In this document: positions 5,669 through 12,824 of the stretch, one piece after another
How the letters are laid out: each line of letters starts with the position of its first letter
How positions within the stretch are numbered: position 1 is the first letter of the stretch
DNA from: Desulfovibrio sp. OttesenSCG-928-G15
GTDB lineage: Bacteria; Desulfobacterota; Desulfovibrionia; Desulfovibrionales; Desulfovibrionaceae
Assembly (NCBI GenBank): GCA_030266525.1
Contig: JAJDIC010000058.1
Coordinates: forward strand, 1-12,824
DNA: 12,824 nt
Direction of reading: 5' to 3'
The notes under the pieces: generated by a model
Told to the model about the DNA's origin: nothing
Databases searched by the model: none
What the model saw: only the letters and a program-made list of their open reading frames with translations
Program-made: the position numbers and the translations under genes

Positions 5669-7258
5669 TCAAATCCTGTGATGGCAGCCAATATTACGCT
5701 TGTTGCGCAAGGCTGACTGGGTAATGAGGTACGCGGTCTGGCAACCGTGGAACAGATCAACGATGGGCCGTGAGAGCGGGGTGCTGCGATAAAAGTTGTG
5801 CAGGTGGCGTGACAGGTCGCGCAGGTCTTCAAAGGCGCGGGTCAGGCGCGGGGTTGTTCGGGTAATGCCTACATAGTTCCACATGGTGTTGCGGATGGTT
5901 GCCCAGTCCTGGGCGATGAGCGCGGGGTCGTCGTTATGCTCGTCGCCCGAAGGGAACCAGTCTTCGATTTCGGCCAGAAGGTCGGGCATGGGGGCAAGGA
6001 AGTCCAGGTTTTTGGGGCCAAGACGGGCGGCAATATCTTCCGCAGCGGTTTTTCCCCAGAGCACGGCTTCCATCAGCGAAGTGCTGGCCAGGCGGTTGGA
6101 GCCGTGCAGGCCGGTGCAACTGCATTCGCCAATGGCGTACAGGCGGCTCAGACTGGAGCGCCCGTGCCTGTCCACCAGAATACCGCCGCAGAAATAGTGC
6201 GCCGCAGGCACTACAGGAATGGGTTCCGAGCGTATATCTATGCCCCGGTCCAGACAGCTTTGCAGCACTGTGGGGAATCGTTCCTCAATATGCTTTACCT
6301 CGCTTAGATCGAGAAAGACGCAAGGCTCGCCGCTGGAGAGCAATTCATCCACAATGACGCGGGAAACAATATCTCTGGGGGCCAGGTCTTCGCGCGGGTC
6401 CTTGCCCTTCATGAAGTATTCGCCCTTTGCGTTAAAAAGCCGCGCCCCTTCGCCGCGCAGGGCTTCTGTAATCAGGAAGCGCTTCGGCTCAAGGTGAAAA
6501 AGCGTAGTCGGGTGGAACTGCATGTATTCCATATTCATCAGCCGGACAAAGGCCCGGCTGGCCATGGCGATGCCGGAGCCAATGGCTGTCGGCGCGTTGG
6601 ATGAGTGCAAATACACCTGGCCCGCGCCGCCTGTGGCCAGAATGGTCACATCTGCCAGCATGGTTTCCACTTCGTCCGTGGCTTCATTGAGCACATAGGC
6701 ACCGCAGCACTGATTTTCCAACTGGTAGCGGTAATACAGGCCTTTGGTCTGATGGTGGGACGTAAGCAGGTCAATGGCAGTATACCCTTCCTGGTACGTT
6801 ATTGCCGGGTTGCTTTTTACCTGCGGCAACAGGGTTTCCATGATTGTCAGGCCGGTGTGATCCGCGCAGTGGGCAATGCGCTTGGCTGAATGGCCGCCTT
6901 CTCTGGTCAGGTCCAGGGCCTTGTGGTCGCTTTCCGTGTCAAAGGGCACCTGCACCCGGCGCATCAGCATGTCACGCACAGCCCCTGGCCCCTGCTGGGC
7001 GAGGAAGGAAACCGCATCGGACAAATTGAGGCTGTGCCCGGCTGTGGTAATGTCCTTTTCAAGCTTTTGCGCGTCATCCGCTTCGCCCGAAGTGTAGATG
7101 ATGCCGCCCTGGGCAAGCCAGGAGTTGGCGTTACGCGGAACAGTAGTTGCCGCAATAACCGTGCTTTCAATACCAAGGTCGGCCAGGCGAAGGGCGGCAA
7201 TACACCCGGCCAGCCCGGCGCCGATAATAAGAACAGGTCGATGATTTCTGGTTGGCAT
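5669..7258 (-). CDS. nadB: L-aspartate oxidase NadB
   Basis: This 529-residue flavoprotein oxidises L-aspartate to iminoaspartate, the first step of de novo NAD synthesis; in anaerobes fumarate can serve as electron acceptor. The FAD-binding GAGLAG is at 13-18 and the second FAD-contact region GLHGSNRLASTSL at 383-395. Active-site blocks shared with the succinate dehydrogenase/fumarate reductase flavoprotein family include REGGHS (119-124), QFHPT (247-251), RGEGARL (268-274), PRDIVSR (294-300) and HYFCGGI (354-360). Length is normal for NadB, and the helical C-terminal domain is complete. ATG 7258 has an AGGA ribosome binding site at good spacing. It is the last gene of nadC-nadA-nadB, 104 bases after the nadA stop. 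That gap shows a T-run but no convincing hairpin, so co-transcription is likely. No oddities are seen. Confidence 0.96.
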   Translation of the reverse strand: MPTRNHRPVLIIGAGLAGCIAALRLADLGIESTVIAATTVPRNANSWLAQGGIIYTSGEADDAQKLEKDITTAGHSLNLSDAVSFLAQQGPGAVRDMLMRRVQVPFDTESDHKALDLTREGGHSAKRIAHCADHTGLTIMETLLPQVKSNPAITYQEGYTAIDLLTSHHQTKGLYYRYQLENQCCGAYVLNEATDEVETMLADVTILATGGAGQVYLHSSNAPTAIGSGIAMASRAFVRLMNMEYMQFHPTTLFHLEPKRFLITEALRGEGARLFNAKGEYFMKGKDPREDLAPRDIVSRVIVDELLSSGEPCVFLDLSEVKHIEERFPTVLQSCLDRGIDIRSEPIPVVPAAHYFCGGILVDRHGRSSLSRLYAIGECSCTGLHGSNRLASTSLMEAVLWGKTAAEDIAARLGPKNLDFLAPMPDLLAEIEDWFPSGDEHNDDPALIAQDWATIRNTMWNYVGITRTTPRLTRAFEDLRDLSRHLHNFYRSTPLSRPIVDLFHGCQTAYLITQSALRNKRNIGCHHRI

Positions 7259-7362
7259 GAAAATTCCTGGTCAGGCAATAACAGGTGAATATGCAGCGCA
7301 ACATGAAACTTGCGAAACAGGGAAAAGGGCGAAGCGATACGGGTATACGGAAAAAAAGTTCC

Positions 7363-8424
7363 CTAAGCGCAAGCCTTGAGCATGCGGTCCAGCGCTGCCT
7401 TGGCGTAGTCTTTCAAATTTTCCGGGGCGACGACGTGATAGGGGGAGCGACCACCGGATTCCATGCAGCGTTCCATCTCTTCAAGCGCTTCGGCCAGTAT
7501 GTTTTCCGTGGTTTCGCCCATGAAAGAGCAGGCGCTTGGCGCGAGCGGCAGGATTGTAATCCTGCCCTGGTGTTGGCGGGCGAGGCGCTCCACGAGGTTG
7601 ATTTCGGTGCCGATGATCAGGGTTTCGCCGTCCGGCAGTTCATTGGCGTAGCGGATAATGAAGGATGTGGAGCCGGCGCTGTCCGATGCGGCCACTATTT
7701 CCGGCCTGGACTCGGGATGGACGATTACCTTGGCTCCGGGGTGGCTGGCGCGTTGGTTTTTGACCATGTCCACGGTGAAAAAGGTATGGATGGAGCAGTA
7801 GCCGGGCCAGAGCAGCAGCCGGGCCGTGTTTTCGACTTCGGAGTGCAGCCACGAGGGTGTACCCGGCGCGGTAAGCACCTGGCAGTCGCTTTCAGCAAAA
7901 CCCATGGTCTGCGCCGTGTTCAGGCCGAGATTCATATCCGGCAGGAAGAGTACGGCGTCGCCCTGGGCAAAGGCCCATTCGAGCATGGTTTTCGCGTTGG
8001 CCGACGTGCACACCGACCCGCCGAACTCGCCCACTACCGCCTTTACAGGCAGGGTGGAGTTCACATAGGCCAGCGGAACAATCTTTCTTCCCCGGTCACG
8101 AAACCAGGTCAGGGTATTGCGAACATCTTCCGCCGCCGCCATTTGGGCCATGCTGCAATCTGCGCCGGGCACGGGGATGTGTATTTCCTGACCTTGTTTG
8201 GCCAAAAGCGCGGCTGATTCCGCCATGAAATACACCCCGCAGAACATGATATAGCGCGAGTGCGATTCCGCTGTCTTGCGGGCGAGTTCAAGGGAGTCTC
8301 CGCGCAAGTCGGCGTGGCGGATAACTTCTTCGGTCTGGTAATGGTGGCCTACGATGGTCAGTTCGTTGCCGAGTTTTTCCCGGATGCGTTCGATACGGTT
8401 TTGGGCAGATTGCGTTAGGCTCAT
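7363..8424 (-). CDS. nadA: Quinolinate synthase NadA ([4Fe-4S] enzyme)
   Basis: This 353-residue protein condenses iminoaspartate from NadB with dihydroxyacetone phosphate to quinolinate. By alignment in memory to E. coli NadA, the iron-sulfur ligands are Cys90 (GADCSMA), Cys210 (GYCSIH) and Cys299 (SACSFM). Other conserved blocks are VGHHYQ (25-30), VNSTLPVKA (121-129), CTSANA (139-144), LPDMNLG (161-167), VHPESRPE (235-242) and GSTSFI (251-256). The start ATG at 8424 overlaps the nadC stop as ATGA and is preceded by GGAAGGA, which indicates translational coupling. A longer frame reaching 8529 lies wholly within nadC and is rejected. Compared with the E. coli protein there is an insertion of roughly 20 residues before the second ligand cysteine (around 178-200). 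Confidence 0.96.
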   Translation of the reverse strand: MSLTQSAQNRIERIREKLGNELTIVGHHYQTEEVIRHADLRGDSLELARKTAESHSRYIMFCGVYFMAESAALLAKQGQEIHIPVPGADCSMAQMAAAEDVRNTLTWFRDRGRKIVPLAYVNSTLPVKAVVGEFGGSVCTSANAKTMLEWAFAQGDAVLFLPDMNLGLNTAQTMGFAESDCQVLTAPGTPSWLHSEVENTARLLLWPGYCSIHTFFTVDMVKNQRASHPGAKVIVHPESRPEIVAASDSAGSTSFIIRYANELPDGETLIIGTEINLVERLARQHQGRITILPLAPSACSFMGETTENILAEALEEMERCMESGGRSPYHVVAPENLKDYAKAALDRMLKACA

Positions 8425-9329
8425 AGTGTGTCGTCCTTCCAGATGCGCATGCTGAAGTCCGCGTAGGGTGCGGAGTGGGTAAGTCTGCCCACGGAGATAA
8501 AGTCGGGTTTGCGGCTGCTTTGGCGGCAAATATCTTCTGCCACACGGCCTATGGAGTCAAGGGAAACGCCGCCGCTGATTTCCACTTCCTGCTGGTCAGG
8601 TATCAGACCAAGGGCTTCACACATCATATCTGTCGGCATGTTGTCCAGCATGATGCGTTCCACATTCGCGTAAACCGCTTCCCGAACCTCGTCAAGGGTG
8701 CGGCATTCCACCTCTATGGGCGGGCAGGGGGCATAGGCCGCGCGCAGCCTGGCGACCGCGCCGGTGATGCCGCCGGAAGCGTCTACGTGATTATCTTTGA
8801 GCATCAGGATTTCCCCCAGGTTTTTCCGGTGGTTATGCCCGCCGCCCACAAGTACCGCATATTTTTCCGGATAGCGAAGGCCGGGAAGGGTTTTTCGGGT
8901 ATCGAGCAGCTTGACCCCGGTGTTGCCGAGGGCCTCAACATAGCGGGCTGTGAGGTTGGCAATGCCCGACATATGGCAAAGAAAGTTCAGGATAACGCGC
9001 TCTGCCCGTAAAATCACCCTGGCGCTGCCGGAGATTTCACAGACACGCGTACCGGGGGCAACAGCATCTCCGTCCTTGACGAAGCAGTCAGCAGTCCATT
9101 CACCGGCCTCAAGAGAGGCGGTTGCCTCAAGTACCAGCCGGGCAATGGGCAGGCCCGCGACAAGTGTGCCTTCCTTGGCGGTGATGGTGGCCCGCAAGGC
9201 GCTTGACGGAGAAAAAACAGCGTTGCTGGTGAGGTCCGGCCCGTCTTCCTCCAGGGCTTCGTCAATTGCGCGGACAAGGTGCTCCCGCACGGGACCGGTG
9301 AAAAAAATGTCAAATATGGGCCACTGCAT
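8421..9329 (-). CDS. nadC: Nicotinate-nucleotide pyrophosphorylase (carboxylating) NadC
   Basis: This 302-residue protein converts quinolinate and phosphoribosyl pyrophosphate to nicotinate mononucleotide with loss of CO2. Family blocks are ERVILNFLCHMSGIA (110-124), DTRKTLPGLR (143-152), HNHRKN (165-170), MLKDNH (176-181), EVECR (206-210), MLDNMP (227-232), EISGGV (250-255) and SVGRLTHS (279-286). These supply the Arg/His/Lys residues that hold quinolinate and the acidic residues near the PRPP site. Length is typical. ATG 9329 has a GGGAGAG ribosome binding site seven bases away. It is the first gene of the nadC-nadA-nadB operon and is divergent from mgtE, with a small palindrome in between that could be an operator. 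Confidence 0.96.
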   Translation of the reverse strand: MQWPIFDIFFTGPVREHLVRAIDEALEEDGPDLTSNAVFSPSSALRATITAKEGTLVAGLPIARLVLEATASLEAGEWTADCFVKDGDAVAPGTRVCEISGSARVILRAERVILNFLCHMSGIANLTARYVEALGNTGVKLLDTRKTLPGLRYPEKYAVLVGGGHNHRKNLGEILMLKDNHVDASGGITGAVARLRAAYAPCPPIEVECRTLDEVREAVYANVERIMLDNMPTDMMCEALGLIPDQQEVEISGGVSLDSIGRVAEDICRQSSRKPDFISVGRLTHSAPYADFSMRIWKDDTL

Positions 9330-9358
9330 GCATTGTCTCTCCCGCTATGAAGTGATAG

Positions 9359-9372
9359 TGGTGTACGCACCA
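9359..9372. promoter_or_regulatory. Candidate operator palindrome upstream of nadC
   Basis: TGGTG-TACG-CACCA is a 14-bp inverted repeat centred about 36 bases upstream of the nadC start, within the nadC-mgtE divergent gap. Its size and place suit a dimeric repressor site controlling the NAD operon. I cannot match it confidently to a known NAD regulator motif (NrtR, NiaR or NadQ), and no regulator gene lies in the window. Confidence 0.35.
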
Positions 9373-9441
9373 ATTTCAGGCCTGCAATCGGGCGGAAGAG
9401 GCCATGCTGTTTCGTACATTGGCATGACCCTAAAAGCACCA

Positions 9442-9481
9442 CCGGCTTTCGTCAAGCCGGGTTTGCCCGCCATCTTTTTTT
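9442..9481 (+). promoter_or_regulatory. Overlapping leader hairpins and T-run upstream of mgtE
   Basis: CCGGCTT (9442-9448) pairs perfectly with AAGCCGG (9454-9460) around TCGTC. A second, weaker stem CGGG/CCCG (9458-9461 with 9466-9469) shares three bases with the first and is followed after a few bases by a run of seven T (9475-9481). The two stems exclude each other, so the arrangement resembles a small attenuator just before the mgtE start. The second stem has only 4 bp, so this is tentative. It does not look like an M-box magnesium riboswitch. Confidence 0.35.
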
Positions 9482-9497
9482 GTTCGGATGAATGCCC

Positions 9498-11051
9498 ATG
9501 AATGACGATACACTCCACACCCCCCTGAAAGCGGACGAAGCGCATGAGGATAGCGATAAGGCAATCGCAAGCGCACCCCGTCAGGAAGACAATCCGCAAG
9601 CGCGGGAAGGGTTAGCAAACGCGCAACCGGGAGCGGACGCGTCGGGCAGCGACAGTGCGCCTGACGACTCTTTGGCAGCGCCCTCGGGCCAGGGCTTGTC
9701 AGACGACGGGGTGCAGGCAGCTTCCGAACAAAGTACCGGGCAACCCGACGGGGCCGAGGGCGGCTGTAGCGAGCAGTTGACCTCTGTAGATTTTTCCCAC
9801 CCGGCAGACGTTGCGGAGCACATGGAAAACCTGACTCTTCAAGAGCAGGTGTGCATGCTGTCCGCCATGCCGCTTGAAGAAGCCGCCGAAGCGCTGGCCG
9901 AACTGGAGGAGCGTACCCGGGTTGAACTGCTGGAAAACCTTGACCCGGACAAGGCAGCCAGCATTGTCGGCGAAATGTCGCCTGACGACGCGGCTGACGT
10001 GCTTGACGAGCTGGATGAAGACCATAGCGTGGTCCTTCTCAGCAAGCTGCAAAGCGAAGACGCGGAAGAAATTCGTAACCTCATGGCTTTTGACCCCGAA
10101 ACCGCAGGCGGGGTCATGAACACCGAATTGATTATCCTTTCGGATGATATTACAGCCGATCAGGCCATCCAGCAGATTCGCAGTGAAATTGAAGACAAGG
10201 AAATTCCTTATTACGCTTACATTGTGAACCCGGACGACGTTCTTATAGGCGTTTTAACCCTGCGTGACCTGATAACCAGCCCGCCCGGAATGCTGCTGAA
10301 AGAAGAAATCAGCGACCAGGACCTTATCACCGTGCCTTACGACGCCGGGCGCGAGGAGGTGGCCCGGGTAATCGGGCACTACAACTTTATGGCCCTGCCC
10401 GTGGTAGACTATGAAGGGCGTCTTCTGGGAGTCATTTCGCATGATGACGTAATCGACATAATGCAGGAACTGGCCAGTGAAGACATGCTCGGCATGGTTG
10501 GCGCGGGTCAGGATGAAAGCACAGACACCCTGTGGTTTGATTCCGTCAAAATGCGCCTGCCCTGGCTTTTGGTGAACATGGTCAACTCGGCGATGTCTGC
10601 GGGCGTGGTGTACCTTTTTGACGGCAGTATCGCCCAGATGGCCATTCTGGCGGTGTTTATGCCTATGGTTGCCAACCAGGCCGGAAACACCGGGCAGCAG
10701 GCGCTGGCCGTGATGATTCGCCAACTCGCCACAGAAAAATTTTCCCGGCGCAAAGCCTGGACCGCCGTGCTGCGAGAAGCGAAAATCAGCATAGCCAACG
10801 GCTGTATTCTCGGCATACTTGTCTGGCTGGCCGTGTATGCGTTTTCCGCCAACACCGTGTTGACAAACGTGCTGGTTTCCGCCCTGATGCTGGATATGTT
10901 TATCGGGGCTTTTGCGGGCGCGTCCATTCCCATTATTCTCAAAGAACTGGGCCGCGACCCGGCCCAGGCCTCAAGTATTTTCCTCACCGCCATTACCGAC
11001 GGCATGGGCTTTTTCCTTTTTTTGGGGCTGGCGACCGTGTTTTTGTTGTGA
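9498..11051 (+). CDS. mgtE: Magnesium transporter MgtE
   Basis: The protein has 517 residues from ATG 9498. An ATG two codons earlier (9492) is possible, but the GGA ribosome binding site is better spaced for 9498. Residue numbers below count from 9492. After an acidic, low-complexity extension (1-98) comes the MgtE N domain of repeated short helices (about 100-205, with DPDKAA and MSPDDAADVL). A tandem CBS pair follows (about 206-335, with MNTELI, DVLIGVLTLRDL and LPVVDYEGRLLGVISHDD). The membrane domain (about 355-519) has five helices, with the conserved PMVANQAGNTGQQ at 391-403 and the pore-lining Asp in ITDGMGFF (503). In this family, magnesium bound between the cytosolic domains closes the channel when internal Mg2+ is high. 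Families usually run about 450 residues, so the N-terminal extension is extra. It is followed by a strong terminator. Confidence 0.95.
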   Translation: MNDDTLHTPLKADEAHEDSDKAIASAPRQEDNPQAREGLANAQPGADASGSDSAPDDSLAAPSGQGLSDDGVQAASEQSTGQPDGAEGGCSEQLTSVDFSHPADVAEHMENLTLQEQVCMLSAMPLEEAAEALAELEERTRVELLENLDPDKAASIVGEMSPDDAADVLDELDEDHSVVLLSKLQSEDAEEIRNLMAFDPETAGGVMNTELIILSDDITADQAIQQIRSEIEDKEIPYYAYIVNPDDVLIGVLTLRDLITSPPGMLLKEEISDQDLITVPYDAGREEVARVIGHYNFMALPVVDYEGRLLGVISHDDVIDIMQELASEDMLGMVGAGQDESTDTLWFDSVKMRLPWLLVNMVNSAMSAGVVYLFDGSIAQMAILAVFMPMVANQAGNTGQQALAVMIRQLATEKFSRRKAWTAVLREAKISIANGCILGILVWLAVYAFSANTVLTNVLVSALMLDMFIGAFAGASIPIILKELGRDPAQASSIFLTAITDGMGFFLFLGLATVFLL

Positions 11052-11126
11052 CGAGGCCGACAGGCATATGGGAATGGATTTTCGGAACACAACTTACACG
11101 GTTCTTCATTTTTAGCCCCGGCGATG

Positions 11127-11189
11127 CGCACACAAAAAAAAGCGTTTTATTGCACTTTTTGTTGCAATAAAACGCTTTTTTTGTGTGCG
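11127..11189. terminator. Strong bidirectional intrinsic terminator
   Basis: GCGTTTTATTGCA (11142-11154) pairs perfectly with TGCAATAAAACGC (11163-11175) around an 8-base loop. An A8 tract flanks it on the left and a T7 tract on the right, and CGCACAC/GTGTGCG pairs (11127-11133 and 11183-11189) extend the arms further. Read on either strand, a 13-bp stem is followed by a run of T, so it can end both mgtE (plus) and the convergent membrane protein gene (minus). Confidence 0.9.
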
Positions 11190-11209
11190 GCAGCTTTTGC
11201 CGGCTGCCG
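11188..11209. other. Secondary GC hairpin beside the terminator
   Basis: CGGCAGC (11188-11194) pairs with GCTGCCG (11203-11209) around an 8-base loop. It lies between the stop codon of the minus-strand membrane protein and the main terminator. It may protect that transcript's 3' end. No T-run follows it directly. Confidence 0.5.
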
Positions 11210-11220
11210 GGAGAAACGCG

Positions 11221-12824
11221 CTATTTGGCCGGGGCGGCGTCTGCCGGAGTTGCCGCCGCGTCTGCCGGAGGGGCCGCATCTGCCGGAGGGGCCGCGTCTG
11301 CCGGTGCTGCCGGTGCTGCGGCATCAGCCGGGGCGGCAGTTGCCGCAGCCGCGGGGGCGGCCGGAGCGGCTGCTCCATCTGCCGGTGCCGCAGGGGCGGC
11401 GGGCGCTTCAGGCTTTGGCGGGGCGGCCAGTTCCGGGGCGATTTCCTTGCCCGGCTTCCAGTCCCAGTCAATTTCGTCTTTATGATACCAGACAATGGCC
11501 CCTACAGCTGCCATGCAGAGAATCACAAGCAAGGTAACCAGAATGGGCTTTTTACTTCTTTTGGTGATCAGCGGGTCAATAAAACTGCGCTCAGAGTTTG
11601 GCGGCAGAACGGCTTCCGAGGTAAGCGCCCCGCCAAGCGTAAAGTTAACGGGCACTTTACTGTTTACTGCCCAGCCAGAGGCCTCCAGCAGGGGGCCAAG
11701 GGTGCGCTTTCTCAGTTTGAGCCAGGCCAGAACCACAGAGGGGCCGGAAACCAGCAGGAATATGCCCAGTAACAGCAGCGGGAATTGCCACCAGGTCAGG
11801 GAAAGCAGAGCCGAGGCAATGCTTGCCAGTGCCGTGCCGATAGCGCCGAGAGCAAGACCGACGGCAGCGAAAATGCCTACGCTTCTGCCGATATCAAAAC
11901 CTTGGGCGGGTGGCTTGCCCGCGGTTACGCTTGTAGCGGCAACGTCCATTTTTTGGGCGGCTGAAGCGGTAATCGACTCCTGCTTGCTTGTGGCGAATTT
12001 GGAAATTTGCTCACCGGCCATTCTTGCCAGACGTTTGTAAGGCTGCCAGATAGCCTGACGCATGCTGATCGGGTTGGTAATTACCTTTACGAGCGTGGCG
12101 TCCCAGTCAGAGCCGTCATTGTCAACATACACCCCGTTTCTGCCATCCAGCAAAAGGTCTGCGTCGCCAGCGGTTACTGCGGCTACAATGGTTTTTGTGT
12201 TGGCTTCCGCTTCCGGCGCACCAATGCGGTGACACACGCAATATACCAGGCAAAGCTGGCTGTATGAAGCCAGGGTCGAGTGCTTGTCCACATCTACAAC
12301 CGGCAGGCACAAGTGGCAGCCGCGTCCATCTATGAAGAGGGTGCCGGACTGGAACGAGGCATTGTGGCGCAAAGAATAAAAGTCATAAAACGAGACAAAG
12401 TTCATCAAAAGGCGGTGCAGGTGCAGATAATACAGCACCAGGCGTTCCACCTGTTCGATGTCCTTGGAGGCCGCAGGCACAGAAGCGTCCAGATCGGCTG
12501 CGTCGGCAAAACGTTGGGCCACATCGCCGTCCAGTATTTCGTCAATGCGCTCGTCCGTCAGATCGTCCGGGCGCATGGTGGCTTCCACCGTAACTTCTGC
12601 GGTCAGGGGAGCGGGCTTTTGCGAAAGGGCTTCGGCGTACCCGGAAAACTTTTGTTGCAACTCCTGCCAGTCGGCACGGGTCAGGTCTTCCTTGCCGCTC
12701 AGAAGAGGTTCGGCAAGGCCGAAAAAGTGGGTTACCCGCTCACGCCAGGCCGGGTTGAGGCCGGATGAAATGTGCAGCGGCCTGTCCGCTTCAACGCGGG
12801 ATATGGGCAGGGCGGCAAGGCTGC
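11221..12824 (-). CDS. Membrane protein of unknown function with Pro/Ala-rich tail, partial (N-terminus beyond right edge)
   Basis: The frame is open to the right edge, giving 533 visible residues and a TAG stop at 11221-11223. A TTG at 12660 is in frame, but coding-like sequence continues upstream to the edge, so the true start is probably outside. Visible parts, numbered from the edge, are as follows. A soluble region covers about 1-300, with GTLFIDGRGCHLCLPVVD around 160-177, LLLDGRNGVYVDNDG around 223-237, and NPISMRQAIWQPYKRLARM around 250-268. Two hydrophobic helices follow (about 314-339 and 346-369). A short domain has LGPLLEASGWAVNSKVPVNF (375-394), and a third helix spans about 426-446. 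A tail of roughly 70 residues made almost only of Ala, Pro, Asp and Glu ends the protein. The soluble motifs look like a conserved hypothetical family, but I know no function for it. It is convergent with mgtE across the shared terminator. Confidence 0.85.
   Translation of the reverse strand, partial: SLAALPISRVEADRPLHISSGLNPAWRERVTHFFGLAEPLLSGKEDLTRADWQELQQKFSGYAEALSQKPAPLTAEVTVEATMRPDDLTDERIDEILDGDVAQRFADAADLDASVPAASKDIEQVERLVLYYLHLHRLLMNFVSFYDFYSLRHNASFQSGTLFIDGRGCHLCLPVVDVDKHSTLASYSQLCLVYCVCHRIGAPEAEANTKTIVAAVTAGDADLLLDGRNGVYVDNDGSDWDATLVKVITNPISMRQAIWQPYKRLARMAGEQISKFATSKQESITASAAQKMDVAATSVTAGKPPAQGFDIGRSVGIFAAVGLALGAIGTALASIASALLSLTWWQFPLLLLGIFLLVSGPSVVLAWLKLRKRTLGPLLEASGWAVNSKVPVNFTLGGALTSEAVLPPNSERSFIDPLITKRSKKPILVTLLVILCMAAVGAIVWYHKDEIDWDWKPGKEIAPELAAPPKPEAPAAPAAPADGAAAPAAPAAAATAAPADAAAPAAPADAAPPADAAPPADAAATPADAAPAK
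11224..11436. repeat. Low-complexity 18-bp-period repeats encoding a Pro/Ala tail
   Basis: Units close to GCGTCTGCCGGAGGGGCC recur in tandem with an 18-bp period (for example at 11257-11310) and degrade toward 11436. On the minus strand they encode hexapeptides of the PADAAP type. The in-frame period suggests growth by slippage or unequal recombination, and tail length may vary between strains. Confidence 0.75.

Noticed and set aside
7285..8217. 310-codon plus-strand ORF opposite nadA
   Set aside because: It is fully antisense to a clearly identified gene, has no motif and no good ribosome binding site. Long antisense frames are expected in GC-rich coding DNA.
9330..9497. M-box magnesium riboswitch before mgtE
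   Set aside because: The gap is too short and lacks the conserved M-box segments; only small hairpins are seen.
10508..11131. 207-codon minus-strand ORF opposite mgtE
   Set aside because: It is antisense to the conserved membrane domain of MgtE and runs into the terminator.
1..12824. CRISPR array, tRNA, rRNA, transposase or integrase genes
   Set aside because: No regularly spaced repeats, cloverleaf, rRNA segment or recombinase motif was found on either strand.

Overview
The gene set suggests an anaerobic, sulfate-reducer-type member of the Desulfovibrionaceae (Desulfobacterota). It combines a complete de novo NAD operon (nadC-nadA-nadB), a CbiR-type cobamide enzyme, an MgtE transporter and moderately GC-rich coding sequence. 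The taxonomic call is inference from gene content and protein style; no marker RNA gene is present.

Layout, left to right. At 1-427 an unrecognised minus-strand gene runs off the left edge. Upstream of it on the same strand lie a DHH-family phosphoesterase (506-1567) and a TIM-barrel protein resembling the cobamide-remodelling phosphodiesterase CbiR (1716-2573). These three could be one transcription unit read right to left. The AT-richer gap 2574-2944 holds no convincing long gene. It does hold a 13-bp direct repeat, a terminator-like structure with no gene in front of it, and a hairpin just before a strong Shine-Dalgarno sequence. That sequence serves a 52-residue plus-strand ORF (2945-3103). 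Between this small gene and a convergent GT4 glycosyltransferase (3335-4540, minus) sits a large nested inverted repeat (3208-3336). The repeat ends inside the glycosyltransferase stop codon and is the most striking non-coding structure in the window.

Divergent from the glycosyltransferase is a TrmN6/YfiC-like methyltransferase (4661-5554, plus). It converges on the NAD operon, which is transcribed right to left as nadC (8421-9329), nadA (7363-8424) and nadB (5669-7258). nadC and nadA share an ATGA overlap. NadB oxidises aspartate to iminoaspartate, NadA condenses that with dihydroxyacetone phosphate to quinolinate, and NadC converts quinolinate to nicotinate mononucleotide. The window therefore encodes the whole aspartate-to-NaMN route.

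Divergent from nadC is mgtE (9498-11051, plus), with an unusual acidic N-terminal extension of about 95 residues. A strong bidirectional hairpin terminator (11127-11189) separates it from a convergent, right-edge-truncated membrane protein of unknown function (11221-12824, minus) with a long Pro/Ala tail.

Most of the window is ordinary housekeeping. The best leads for something undescribed are the nested palindrome at 3208-3336, the small gene at 2945-3103 with its structured upstream region, the unknown membrane protein at the right edge, and possible control elements in the nadC-mgtE divergent gap. None of these amounts to a demonstrated new system.
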